Shown here: positions 12,801 through 21,800 of the stretch, piece after piece
Layout of the letters: each line of letters starts with the position of its first letter
How positions within the stretch are numbered: position 1 is the stretch's first letter
Assembly (NCBI GenBank): GCA_002221725.1
Contig: NJFT01000012.1
Coordinates: 1 to 64,000 of the forward strand
Source of the DNA: Scedosporium boydii
Taxonomy: Eukaryota > Ascomycota > Sordariomycetes > Microascales > Microascaceae
Length of the DNA: 64,000 bases
Reading direction: 5' to 3'
Position numbers and translations under genes: made by a program
The notes under the pieces: model-generated
The model's input: the letters and a program-made list of their open reading frames with translations, nothing else
The model's database searches: none
What the model was told of the DNA's origin: nothing

Positions 12801-12964
12801 CCGAAACCATCACCTTCATCGTCGCTCGGGGCTCCGACATTGGACTCTGATGGAGGGGCTCTTGGCCGCGTCCCTGAGGAGCTGGGAAAAGCTGGTCGCC
12901 TGGCCGTTCCTACCCTTGACAAGGTATCTGACATCATGTAGCCAACATCGCTGGATGGCGCCAT
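9897..12964 (-). CDS. MCM6: DNA replication licensing factor MCM6
   Basis: Subunit of the Mcm2-7 replicative helicase. Exons on the minus strand are 12964-12690, 12613-10102 and 10013-9897, giving 967 aa. The zinc-binding segment is near residues 264-290 (CEAC, then CPNQTC). The AAA+ core carries Walker A GDPSTSKSQ near residue 523, Walker B CAIDEFDKM near 586 and the arginine finger MSRFD near 651. The sequences RLVHSIAPMVYGHEIVKKG and EIPTGSMPRTMDVILRGE distinguish MCM6 from other MCMs. An acidic linker follows the core. The last exon encodes a winged-helix end (DNILMAIRGD ... LHPNCALEEY). Both introns are GT-AG. ACGCGAAA-type motifs lie about 135 bp upstream. Confidence 0.97.
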
Positions 12965-13316
12965 GTTGCACTAACTCGAGGACAAGCAATGGCGGAGTAG
13001 TGAATGGACAACTGTTGTGAATGAAAATGGGGGAAAAGAACACTGAGAGACGAAGCCTTGCCGAGGGGTCTAGAGGCATCGAGAAGGGTTAAATTGATTT
13101 TCGCGTCCCACTCGCGTCAAAGCGCGTTGCCCTGAACCAAAGAACTCAGATAATGGCGCCGAGTACATACCGATTTACCTCAAGTACACAGGTACAGTAC
13201 GAAGTACCTTGACATGCTTGAAGCAGGGCTAACTCAATCGCTATAGTCATAAATCATAATATTCAATATGCACATTCCCCATCTAGTACTAAAGAAGCAC
13301 CCTTCAGGTGGTGTGT
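12965..13316 (-). promoter_or_regulatory. MCM6 promoter with MBF/SBF-like (ACGCGAAA) elements
   Basis: On the minus strand ACGCGAAAA occurs at 13106-13098, GACGCGA near 13117-13111, and a further GCGCG core at 13122-13126. ACGCG(A)AA-type words are the targets of APSES-family G1/S regulators (MBF/SBF) in fungi and drive S-phase genes such as MCMs. Sequence seen; function inferred. Confidence 0.5.
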
Positions 13317-13998
13317 CTATCTGCAGCTCTCTGGGTTCACACCATCATCATACACCCGCCCCATGCCCAGACTATTTCCCTGAAAATGCATGAATCTATT
13401 TGAGTTAGCATTAGTCGGGAAAAGCTGACTTAAAATAACCAGCCGTTCCTTACCTTCTGGGAAGCCTGTATGAGCTCGTCTACCGACCTGACATACGGAT
13501 CTGATGATGCATCAACGTTCGTCTCTTGTGTCCAGACGATAAAGTCTTGGAATTCTCCTAGAGTCTGCAATCTTTCCCCCTCATCCCGGCTTCTTTCCTC
13601 GCGTTCATTTACAGGACGCCCGGCCTCAGTAGTTCCGTTTGTTAACTGGTTATTTTGTTTTTGTACGAGGAGTCCACGATGGTCCTTCGGCAGTGGGATT
13701 GCCTGGCCGTGAAGCTCCCGGCCTCGAAAATACGCACTTTGCATTCCGTCTATTATCATGAAGGTCAGGCTTTTTTTTTTTCTTTTTTTATGACAGCAGA
13801 ACAAGAATTCAACCGTTACCACCGGCGCAACATGATATTGGACTGAATAATACCTTTCGCGGTCGCAGAATTTGAAGTCAACCAGTGGGACTGGTTCGCA
13901 GAGACGGGGCCGTCATGGTGCACTTTGCAGGGTAATAAATTTGCAGTGACTGACGTCCGAGACTGGTTATCCAGGATGAAGTGTTTCGGCTGCGTCAT
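13317..13998 (-). CDS. Ribonuclease H2 non-catalytic subunit C (Rnh203-like)
   Basis: Accessory subunit of the heterotrimeric RNase H2, which removes ribonucleotides and RNA:DNA hybrids from DNA. Minus-strand exons are 13998-13854, 13749-13454 and 13379-13317 (167 aa). Exon 1 contains ANLLPCKVHHDGPV, the family's N-terminal signature. Exon 2 contains YFRGRELHGQAIPLPKDHRG, the conserved FRGR block, then a variable Gln/Glu/Arg-rich linker and FQDFIVWTQE. Intron 1 contains a long U-rich run; intron 2 ends TTTTCAG. Phases agree. The short last exon is less certain than the first two; without it the frame would read through to a stop at 13430. Confidence 0.88.
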
Positions 13999-15069
13999 TT
14001 CGTTCGAAGGGCGAATCCGAATTCAAGTGAAGCGTGAAACCGCGTACTTCCCCAAGGGAAAAAGATAGAACCAAGGGCGAAGAAGGGGGAAAGAGGAGGG
14101 TCCGAGAAGGGTCCGGTCCGTACTCATCCAGTAATTTGATACTTCTAATACTATAGAAATCCCATCCGGAGCAGAGATCAATCTCTCGACGCGTCGCGTC
14201 CCAGGAAATGGGAAAAGAAGGTTGGTGACACTGGAGCGGCAAGCCAAGCATGACGAATTGTTTACACGTGACCATGTTCCAGGTACCTACTTGATATGAA
14301 CATCGCAAACGACGTAGTTTAAAAGGGCATCCTGGGACAATGGCAACGAGGACTCGTGCCCCACACGCTACGAGGGGCACGGGTACCTCGTACCTCCCGT
14401 ACCTTTCAAGACCAACTTCATCCTGCAGAGTCCCAAGTTCGACATCGCAATTGCAGCTGGCCTCGCCCCGTACATGCCCATGCCAACCGACAGGAGCGGC
14501 AATTGTATTCCCTTGAGTATTATGATCAAGCAATGTCGTCTTGCCTCAAGGCCCGGGGGATTTATTATGTGTCAACAGCACTTTCCGAGGTTTCCTTGTC
14601 TCAGGTTGTCGTCCTAGAACCGGTCCGAGCGAATCTCCGGGCCCGGGCCCCAATCCCGATCTCGCTTTGATGCTGGACGCAGCATGCAGCATAGATCAAC
14701 CCCGTTCATACATACAGAACCATATATTACCTGCTACTCTATAAGCCGGATATCTGACCGCAAGCTAAATGATTGCCGGTGCTAAAACAAATCAAAGCTG
14801 AACGACACAGGGTGAATTGCCGGGGTTGTGACACCATTCGAACCTCCCCCCCCCCCAACGTCACTTGTTCGTTCACCCTGGCTTTCCAACGGTGCTCGTA
14901 CCTCTCTCCAGAAAGAGGGAGCAGCGATGTCCTCCACGCTATAGAAAGCAGCCCGATCCCCCCTCTCCAAAACCTAAACTCTCCTGCCTTGTTCTGAACG
15001 AAGCTCCCGCCCCCCTTAGGTTGCCTCTCCCTGCTTAGGAAACGCCTTTGACTCCGCATCTTGTTTTCC
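13999..15069. other. Divergent intergenic region, no gene seen
   Basis: Lies between the starts of RNH203 (minus) and the CFA-like gene (plus). It includes a poly-C run of nine or more at about 14848 and a CT-rich leader up to 15069. No supported coding or RNA gene. Confidence 0.5.
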
Positions 15070-16745
15070 ATGTGGCCCATACTCCCATCCGTAGTTGCAA
15101 AACAATTTGCGCGAGGTGTCGACAATGTGAGAAGTACCGTTGGCGGTCTAACATGGGGCCCAGCTTTGTCTATAGCAAAACCAACAATTCTTTCCGTCTT
15201 CTCGCGGATTGAAGCTGGAACATTGATATTGACTGATGAGACAACAGGGGATCGACATATATTCGGTCAGAACCTGACGTCCAAGTCCAGTACTAAGACC
15301 AATGGGACCCGGCTCCTCCGCCGAGCTGATGGTGTTCCAAGGGTTGAAGTAACGGTGAGGAGCGATGCTTTCTGGGTGCGGGCCTTCCTCTTTGCCGACA
15401 TGGGCTTTGCCGAAGCCTACATGCTAGGTGAGGTAACCTGTGGCGACCTCACCTCGTTCTTCCAGGTAACTTCCTCTCCACGCACGGCGCATCCCTTACA
15501 ATGCGCCGGTGTTCCAAGTCGTTTTCATAGAAGGCGCGCATATTAACGTGTCATGCGCCACAGCTCTTCATCATGAACCGAGACCAACTTGGCAACGGGA
15601 CGACTTGGATCTCAATCCTGTCGTCGGCGGCTTCAGGCCTTGCACGGAGCACAAATACACTTTCAAATACCCTCCTCAACATATCCGCTCATTACGACAT
15701 CAGTAATGACATGTTCTCTGCGTTTCTTTCCCCAGACATGACCTACTCGTGCCCCATCTGGGCCCCTGTGGGCCCGACTGAGGGCTCGACCGCGGAGAGC
15801 TTAGAGGACGCACAGATGAGGAAACTGCGTCGATTCATTGATGGTGCGAGAATCAAGCCCTCAGACCACGTCCTCGAAATAGGAACGGGCTGGGGCTCGT
15901 TTGCAATCGAGGCTGTTAAACAAACGGGCTGCCGTGTAACCAGCATTACTCTGTCCAAGGAGCAAAAGGTACTCGCGGAAAAGCGCATTCAGGCGGCAGG
16001 GTTCTCTGAGCGGATCGAGGTGAAACTAGTGGATTACCGAGCGCTGACGGTTCCCTCGACCCTGTTCGATAAAATCGTCTCCATAGAAATGCTCGAGGCC
16101 GTTGGGCCAGAGTACCTAGCCACGTATTTCGAATGCATCGATAGGCTTCTCAAAAGGGATGGAGGCATCGCGATGTTCCAGTGTATCACCATGCCTGAGG
16201 GCCGCCATGCTGCGTATTCGGCATCAGAGGAGTAAGTCCCCGAGCGCCCGTGATTTGTTCACTCGGCCTCCGAGAGCCAAAGCTAACCAGTTCCGCAGCT
16301 TCATCAACCACTACATCTTTCCTGGTGGCTATCTGCCGTCAATAACCCAACTCCTCAATCACATCAGCACTACATCCAAGGGCACACTGATTGTGGAGAA
16401 AGTGGAAAACATTGGCGGGCATTATGCGAAGACCCTCAGGCTTTGGAGGGAGGCGTTCCTCGCCAACTTCGAAGAGAAGATTCGCCCCGCCCTTGAGCAG
16501 GAAAACCCAGGGATGAGTGAAGAGGAGGCAGAGGTATTCAGGAGGAAGTGGGAGGTAAGTACTAACCCCCGCTCAGTCGCCCCCGGGAAAGGGGCATGGT
16601 CTTTCCAGGAAAGCTAATAATCGAAACCGTTTAGTACTATTTTACCTATTGCGAGGCAGGTTTTCTCACCAAAACTCTCGGAGATGTCATCATTACCGTT
16701 GGGCGGGAATGCTCGGTGGAGTTGATGGAGGGCATCCCACTCTAA
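15070..16745 (+). CDS. Cyclopropane-fatty-acyl-phospholipid synthase-like SAM methyltransferase
   Basis: Predicted to add a methylene or methyl group from S-adenosylmethionine to unsaturated acyl chains of phospholipids. Exons are 15070-15465, 15564-16231, 16299-16554 and 16635-16745 (476 aa). The CFA hallmark YDISNDMFSAFLSPDMTYSC precedes the SAM-binding motif VLEIGTGWGSFAIEA near residue 235. TSITLSKEQ, IVSIEMLEAVG and FINHYIFPGGYLPS follow in canonical CFA order, and the end is YYFTYCEAGF. No membrane helices were noticed at the N-terminus, which argues against the sphingolipid C9-methyltransferase branch. The start at 15070 is the first ATG in frame. It converges with the REX4-like gene, 166 bp away. 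Confidence 0.93.
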
Positions 16746-16911
16746 CATCAATGGGAATGTGTGCATTGGGGTGGGAGGGTAAACGGCGAGTAGCAGTAGG
16801 TGGGAAATCGGTACGAGAATAGTCTCTTGCCGTGTGGCCTGTGGAGCATGGACAGCCCTGGAAATGAGGGATTGGGGATTGGGGTAGGTGTGTCCGCAAT
16901 GGATATGCAGT

Positions 16912-17748
16912 CTAAGACTTCTTGCCTTGACCTTTTGACTTCTTCTTATTGTTTTTATTGCTCTTTTTTTTCTTCTTCTTCCCCCCCTTTTCCAATTTTG
17001 CAGCCGATGACCCTCTATGCCGCGCGGGTGAGGAATCGGGGAATCTGGCGATATGGTCGGAGTCGAATTGCGGCTTGAAAGAACGAAAGAGTGCCATGGT
17101 AACCCTAGCATCTTCTATGCTGGAATGGACGCCCTGGTGTACCTCCAGACCTAGTATCTCATACGCCAATACCCTCAGCGACGGCTTGCCGCCGTTGGCA
17201 TAGCGGCGAAAGTCCCGAAGCATGACGGTGTCCCGTATATCCCGTTTTGGGTGTTTGAGTCGTAGCACACCAAGGTCATGGTAGATATCGTGCCCGACTA
17301 GGACCCTCCCCTTAAGAATATTTGCGACGAGCGGCTGGACAATATCGAATGCTCGAGCATGGTTCATCTGTTGTGGACCAATGCCGGTGATATCGGTACG
17401 CCAGTTAGTGACCTCTTCCCTCGGATGCACGAATGAGTCGTAGACCTGGCGGCCATGGAAATCTACTATGCTAACACGAGCTAATGTGGATTCGACACCT
17501 CCTCGTCCGATGCCCACCATCTCGCAGTCGACAGCCACATAGTTACCGAGTCTCAAACCAGGTGTTAGGCCATGATTCATCCGTTCGACCTCGCAGGTAA
17601 GCATTGCATTATCCCCAAGGCCGAGGCCATATGCATCAGCCAAGTCTTCGGCTGAGATTTCGCCATCATCCGCCAGCCGTAACACCGACGCAGGAGTCCT
17701 GGTGGACGGCGCGATGATCTCAATTCGCGAGCTTTGGGCGTGCCCCAT
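16912..17748 (-). CDS. REX4-like 3'-5' RNA exonuclease (DEDDh)
   Basis: Likely nuclear/nucleolar exonuclease in pre-rRNA processing. A single exon from the ATG at 17748 gives 278 aa. The DEDDh catalytic residues are visible: Asp and Glu in YVAVDCEMVGIG, Asp in VGHDIYHDLGVL, and His plus Asp in HSSIEDARVTM. IRDTVMLRDFRRYANGGKPS is typical of the REX4/ISG20 group. The C-terminus is a run of Lys (KGGKKKKKKSNKNNKKKS), probably a nucleolar signal. The frame is open upstream to at least 17796 without an ATG, and REX4 orthologues usually have a longer N-terminus, so a missed first exon is possible. Confidence 0.88.
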   Translation of the reverse strand: MGHAQSSRIEIIAPSTRTPASVLRLADDGEISAEDLADAYGLGLGDNAMLTCEVERMNHGLTPGLRLGNYVAVDCEMVGIGRGGVESTLARVSIVDFHGRQVYDSFVHPREEVTNWRTDITGIGPQQMNHARAFDIVQPLVANILKGRVLVGHDIYHDLGVLRLKHPKRDIRDTVMLRDFRRYANGGKPSLRVLAYEILGLEVHQGVHSSIEDARVTMALFRSFKPQFDSDHIARFPDSSPARHRGSSAAKLEKGGKKKKKKSNKNNKKKSKGQGKKS

Positions 17749-18297
17749 TGCACAGGAATCTGTTGGCGGGAGTTTTCTTTTCCTCGCGAAAGACAAGATG
17801 AAATCTACTTCCTCAGTTGCGCTGTGCTATGGCGAATTTGAGTCCCGTTCATCTTTCGTGGTAATCCAAGAATGATTCCAATATTTAATTGGCAATTATG
17901 CCCGTTTCGAGGGGGAGATGGGAGAGAAAGGTTTTTATTGGAGCAGTTGGTACTAAAATCGCTGATGAAAACCGCGCCTGGTTCTTGAGGTTTGGTGGAC
18001 TTCGCACTTCGTGAAGTAGAGGTCGACAGAATCTGGGAGGTAGCGTAGCGGGGACATGCTTTGGTTGCCTTTCACATGATTCAGGGAACTGAATCATTCA
18101 TCTCTAGCGCTGTTGATCCCTAAAAGCCTGGCTGTCTGTCCTAAATAATCAACCCCAAAACGTCATTGTTGCCTGGGCTACGAAGTACAAAGTAGTCTAA
18201 ATACTCCCAGACCTGCTCCCCTTCATAGTCCATGGACTTGAGACTGCTCGAGATCGACATCAACGCCATCCTCGAACTCCCACTATAAGCGGCGGAT
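17749..18297. other. Divergent intergenic region with an uORF before CHM7
   Basis: Lies between the REX4-like and CHM7 starts. Apart from the small upstream reading frame described separately (18232-18288), nothing coding is seen. Confidence 0.5.
18232..18288 (+). promoter_or_regulatory. Candidate 18-codon upstream ORF of CHM7
   Basis: An ATG at 18232 opens an 18-codon frame (MDLRLLEIDINAILELPL) that stops at 18286-18288, nine bases before the proposed CHM7 ATG at 18298. If both are in the mRNA it could dampen CHM7 translation. The transcript start is unknown. Confidence 0.4.
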
Positions 18298-19788
18298 ATG
18301 GGTGACGTTGCCGAGTTCCTAGTCCAACACGATCACAACTTCAGGAGGTATGCCTCCGCACGATAGTCGCCAAGCTGAACATGACGTGGTCTAAGCTAAG
18401 ATGTTAATCTATTACGCAGAGCTCGCCTGCCCGCTCTCTATTCTGATTTTAGGTCCCAGCGCACTCTCAACCCCGACGGCTTCCACGCCAATATTACTGC
18501 TTGGAGGGAAGCCCTCGCACGAGCCACTAGGGAGGGTCGGATATCCTCCGACGCTTCTACCGCCGACCTATTCATCTTGTCGGTAAACGACCGTCTCCTC
18601 CGCAGCCTTGAATACAAGCAGTATGGCCGTCCAATTGCGCTCGGGTCCGTAGTCAAAGAAGCCGTGTCCGAAAAGCAATTTTTCCCTCTAGACGAGTTTT
18701 TACGGGCTACGGAGAGCATATACAGCCGTTCCTGGACAGCTGTGCCGAAAAGTGTTGTCTCCTGGGCATTCCAGCAACTATGGTCTTCAGATTCGGCGAA
18801 GGGAGATGAGGGACTACCTCAGGGCCGTTTTGTTGTCCTGAAGAATGTTGAAGCGGGAGCTAAAGCCTTGGCCGAGTATGCATCGACCTCCGCATCGCCC
18901 TTCGATCGCACATTTACAAAATCCCACTTCTACAAAACATTCTGCAAAAATCTCATGGGCGACCATCGTATTTCTCACCGTGACCTAGACGTATTACTCA
19001 AATACGCTTCCCGCGACAGGAACATCATAGCCTACGATGGCAAAACGATCAGGCTACGAGGAGATGCCACCAATCCCGACCGTAGCGGTATTACTGAGGA
19101 AGATGCGGCAGTCTCATCACTCAAAGAGCTCATGGACGATATCAAGTCTCAGGTGGCCGCCATGGAAACTCGAATAGAAGACCTCACTTCAAAAGCGAAA
19201 GAATGCGTGGCGCGAAACAACAAGATCTCTGCCCTGAGTCTGCTGAAGTCTCGGAAGCTTACCGAAACTGCCCTCGAGAAGCGGCACGCAACCCTGACGC
19301 AGCTGGAAGAAGTGGCCCATAAAATTCAGCAAGCTGCTAATCAAGTGCAACTAGTAGAGGTCATGGAGGCCTCAACTGGCATCTTACGCTCCCTTAACCA
19401 GCAAGTCGGTGGCGTCGAGAGAGTTGAGGAGGCCGTGGATAAGCTGAGGGAGCAGATGGAGGAGGTTGACGAACTTGGAAACGTTCTCGCGAGCGCGGGT
19501 ACTGCAGCAGTTGTAATTGACGAAGCGGAGCTGGATAGCGAACTTGCTGAGATGGAGGCGGCGCAGAAGCCTCGGGTGGAGCAAGCACAAGGTGCCTCCG
19601 TGGCAGAAGGTGTCAAGGACACTGCGGATCTCGAACGACGGCTCAACCAAATACCGACGGTACCCTCGGTAATTCAACAAGGCGGCGTTGCGCACGAAGC
19701 GCAGGAAGGAGCACTGGGTGAGCGAGCAGGGAGCCCCACGGATGACGTCATGCAGCGCACTGCGAGGCTACAGCTCGAGGGAAAGTAG
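18298..19788 (+). CDS. CHM7: ESCRT-III-related protein CHM7 (CHMP7 family)
   Basis: Acts with ESCRT-III at the nuclear envelope (sealing and pore quality control) in yeast and human. Exons 18298-18347 and 18420-19788 give 472 aa. The N-terminal half reads RARLPALYSDFRSQRTLNPD, typical of the CHMP7 winged-helix region. The second half is a Snf7-type helical domain from about residue 220, with KECVARNNKISALSLLKSRK followed by long charged helices, ending in a Glu-rich region. The intron is GTATGC...GCAG and the join AG|A restores RARLP. Length and two-part build fit CHM7 rather than the shorter core ESCRT-III subunits. Confidence 0.9.
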
Positions 19789-20073
19789 GAGCACGAGAGG
19801 AGGGCTTAAAGAACCAATGGAACAAATTGTACATCTGCATGGGCATGTCCAACAGGTTTCCCGAGAGCCGTGTACTGTCTACGTGGTCAGAGATGATCAT
19901 CAACGCCGAGTCGGCATGTTTGGCACCCAAGTTTATATGAACTCGCAGCACCAAGTGTACCTCGTTCTGTGATGGGAACGCGCTCTTCTACGAGGTGCAG
20001 TCACGCTTGCAAAAAGAAGTAACAAGTGAAAGAGAAAGGTTCTTTGAGCAAATGACCCTCATCAATTAGTTTC

Positions 20074-21240
20074 TTACAGACTCAGGACCTCGTTGCTGCA
20101 AGTGTCATCGGCAGCATCCGCATCCTTCTTCGGGGGTTCCGGCTTCTGCGGTCGATTCCGTCTCGCATTAGCAATAAGGTCCTTAAACGATTCGTCGTAT
20201 TTCGCCGCCCACGCGCTCCCATCAAACTCCTTATCTTTGATCGAAGTAGTATTTCGGAAAGCAGGCGGAGCCCGACCGCCTTGTGTTCTTTCCCAAGTTT
20301 CAAGCTCACGCAATAATTGTGCTCTCGGCTTTGGTTTGACAGCATCGCAATTTGCATTCCACATAGTGCACCATTCCTTATGTCGTCTTTCCAGGAGCGC
20401 ACGAGGCCCAGCAGATGATATGCCTAGTTCGGCTAGCTTCTTTCTCAACGCCTGTTCCTTAATCATCGAGTAGTTTAGCGCTGGTAAACGCTCCGTATTG
20501 TTCTGCTGCTTTCGGGGGCTCGCATTGGATTGGCGACCGGTTTCTAGTTTGCCTAAGGTCCTTGAGGAAGATGGAGAAGAGGGAGTTGGCCCGGTGCATT
20601 TGTCTAGATGGCTGAACACCTGCCATTCCTTCATTCGCCGGTTGCAAATTGGACATGCCGTCATACCATCGTCGTCTGAAAAACAAAAACGGAAGGGTAC
20701 GTTAGAACTATTGATACACTGGGGGACTGGGGGGTAAGACAGCAAAATTAATCTACCGGAAAGTCTATATTCCTCGTCGCCACTGTCTTCGATCTGCACG
20801 GGAGGACCGGGTCCTTGAGACGTTCGTAATCTTGCCGACGAACGCAGCCTCTTTGGTGCAGGGGCGTCGTCTTCTTCAGGGGTTTCAGGGTCCATTTTGC
20901 GTTTAGGCGAGCGTGCGCCTTCATTTGTATTCCTGGCGAAGTCGAGGACGGAAGCTCGTGTCCTTACATAGGCATCAACCACATCGTCCATCGCACCATT
21001 CCACCGCAATTTTGACTCCTGATCGGGTGCTCGGCACAAGGGACACTTTCCGTCATTGGCGAGAGACCTGCGTATGCAGAGGGAGCAGAATGTGTGCAGA
21101 CATGTCGTTAACATTGGTGTTTTGTAGAAGTCTCGGCACACTTGGCAGCGAAGGGTGGATTCGACGGCGGTCAGGCCGCTGAGGGGTGTCGCAAGCCAGT
21201 CAGTGGAATCTGCAATGGCGGAAAAATCCGGTTCGGCCAT
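20074..21240 (-). CDS. RAD18: E3 ubiquitin ligase RAD18 (post-replication repair)
   Basis: With Rad6 it monoubiquitinates PCNA at stalled forks. The RING finger ligands are C32, C35, C47, H49, C52, C55, C66 and C69. A UBZ4-type C2HC finger (ACPICNRRMKEWQVFSHLDKC, about 168-188) and a SAP-like motif (KEQALRKKLAELGISSAGPR) follow, in RAD18 order. Proposed exons on the minus strand are 21240-20757 and 20675-20074 (361 aa). The 81-nt intron (GTAGAT...TTTTTCAG) is a multiple of three and has no in-frame stop, so an unspliced 388-aa product can also be read; splicing removes a non-conserved hydrophobic insert just before the zinc finger. It is divergent from the Pol delta subunit gene. Confidence 0.93.
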   Translation of the reverse strand: MAEPDFSAIADSTDWLATPLSGLTAVESTLRCQVCRDFYKTPMLTTCLHTFCSLCIRRSLANDGKCPLCRAPDQESKLRWNGAMDDVVDAYVRTRASVLDFARNTNEGARSPKRKMDPETPEEDDAPAPKRLRSSARLRTSQGPGPPVQIEDSGDEEYRLSGRLILLSYPPVPQCINSSNVPFRFCFSDDDGMTACPICNRRMKEWQVFSHLDKCTGPTPSSPSSSRTLGKLETGRQSNASPRKQQNNTERLPALNYSMIKEQALRKKLAELGISSAGPRALLERRHKEWCTMWNANCDAVKPKPRAQLLRELETWERTQGGRAPPAFRNTTSIKDKEFDGSAWAAKYDESFKDLIANARRNRPQKPEPPKKDADAADDTCSNEVLSL

Positions 21241-21800
21241 CGATACGGGAGGAAGAGTTCGTAGCGGGAAGAGTTAGAAAGGGAGGATGGCTGGAATCTA
21301 AGGGAGCGGTTCAGATGTTGGAGACATGGAATTCGTTAATAATTTCTCGGCATGGTCGTTGTCGTCAATAATATCCACATTCCAAAACCACTTTGGCAGC
21401 GCGACTTGGGCGCGACGCAAAAGAAGCAGGGTCCGTTCCATTTTCAGCAATGGGGATTATATAATAGGTACTTCGGAGTAACCTGAAGACTTCGGCAAAG
21501 GTAATACTTCTTATTTACATCCCGCCTACGAGAGATTGGCACGGTAAGGGGCCACTTTAGTAGGTACCGGGAGAGTCCCTCTCAGTCACATGACTTCGCG
21601 TTTTCCTCCAGGCATTGACTCCCCATTCTCCGTTGCTGCAAGAGGGTTGATGAGCAAACCGCCCGCAAGAGTCTGCAGCAGTCGCGTTTTGAGGCTAACA
21701 TTGAAGCGGTCTTGGACTGTCAACGGCGAGCTGTGCCCAACCGGTATCAACCGCCAATTCACCATCATTCTCTTACTCCTTCTTTGTAGCCGCCGCCATC
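21241..21800. promoter_or_regulatory. Divergent promoter of RAD18 and the Pol delta subunit, with one MBF-like site
   Basis: A 560-bp region between two genes that both act through PCNA. AAAACGCGAA is present on the minus strand at 21604-21595, about 200 bp before the Pol delta subunit ATG. A GCGCGACGCAAAA stretch occurs near 21410. Control is inferred from motif similarity only. Confidence 0.45.

Noticed and set aside
13967..14533. A 188-codon minus-strand frame upstream of RNase H2C
   Set aside because: It overlaps the RNase H2C first exon in another frame, lacks recognisable motifs and reads like promoter sequence.
20676..20756. RAD18 as a single-exon 388-residue protein
   Set aside because: The 27 extra residues are hydrophobic and unconserved, and the segment has a donor, a pyrimidine tract and a CAG acceptor; treated as an intron with possible retention.
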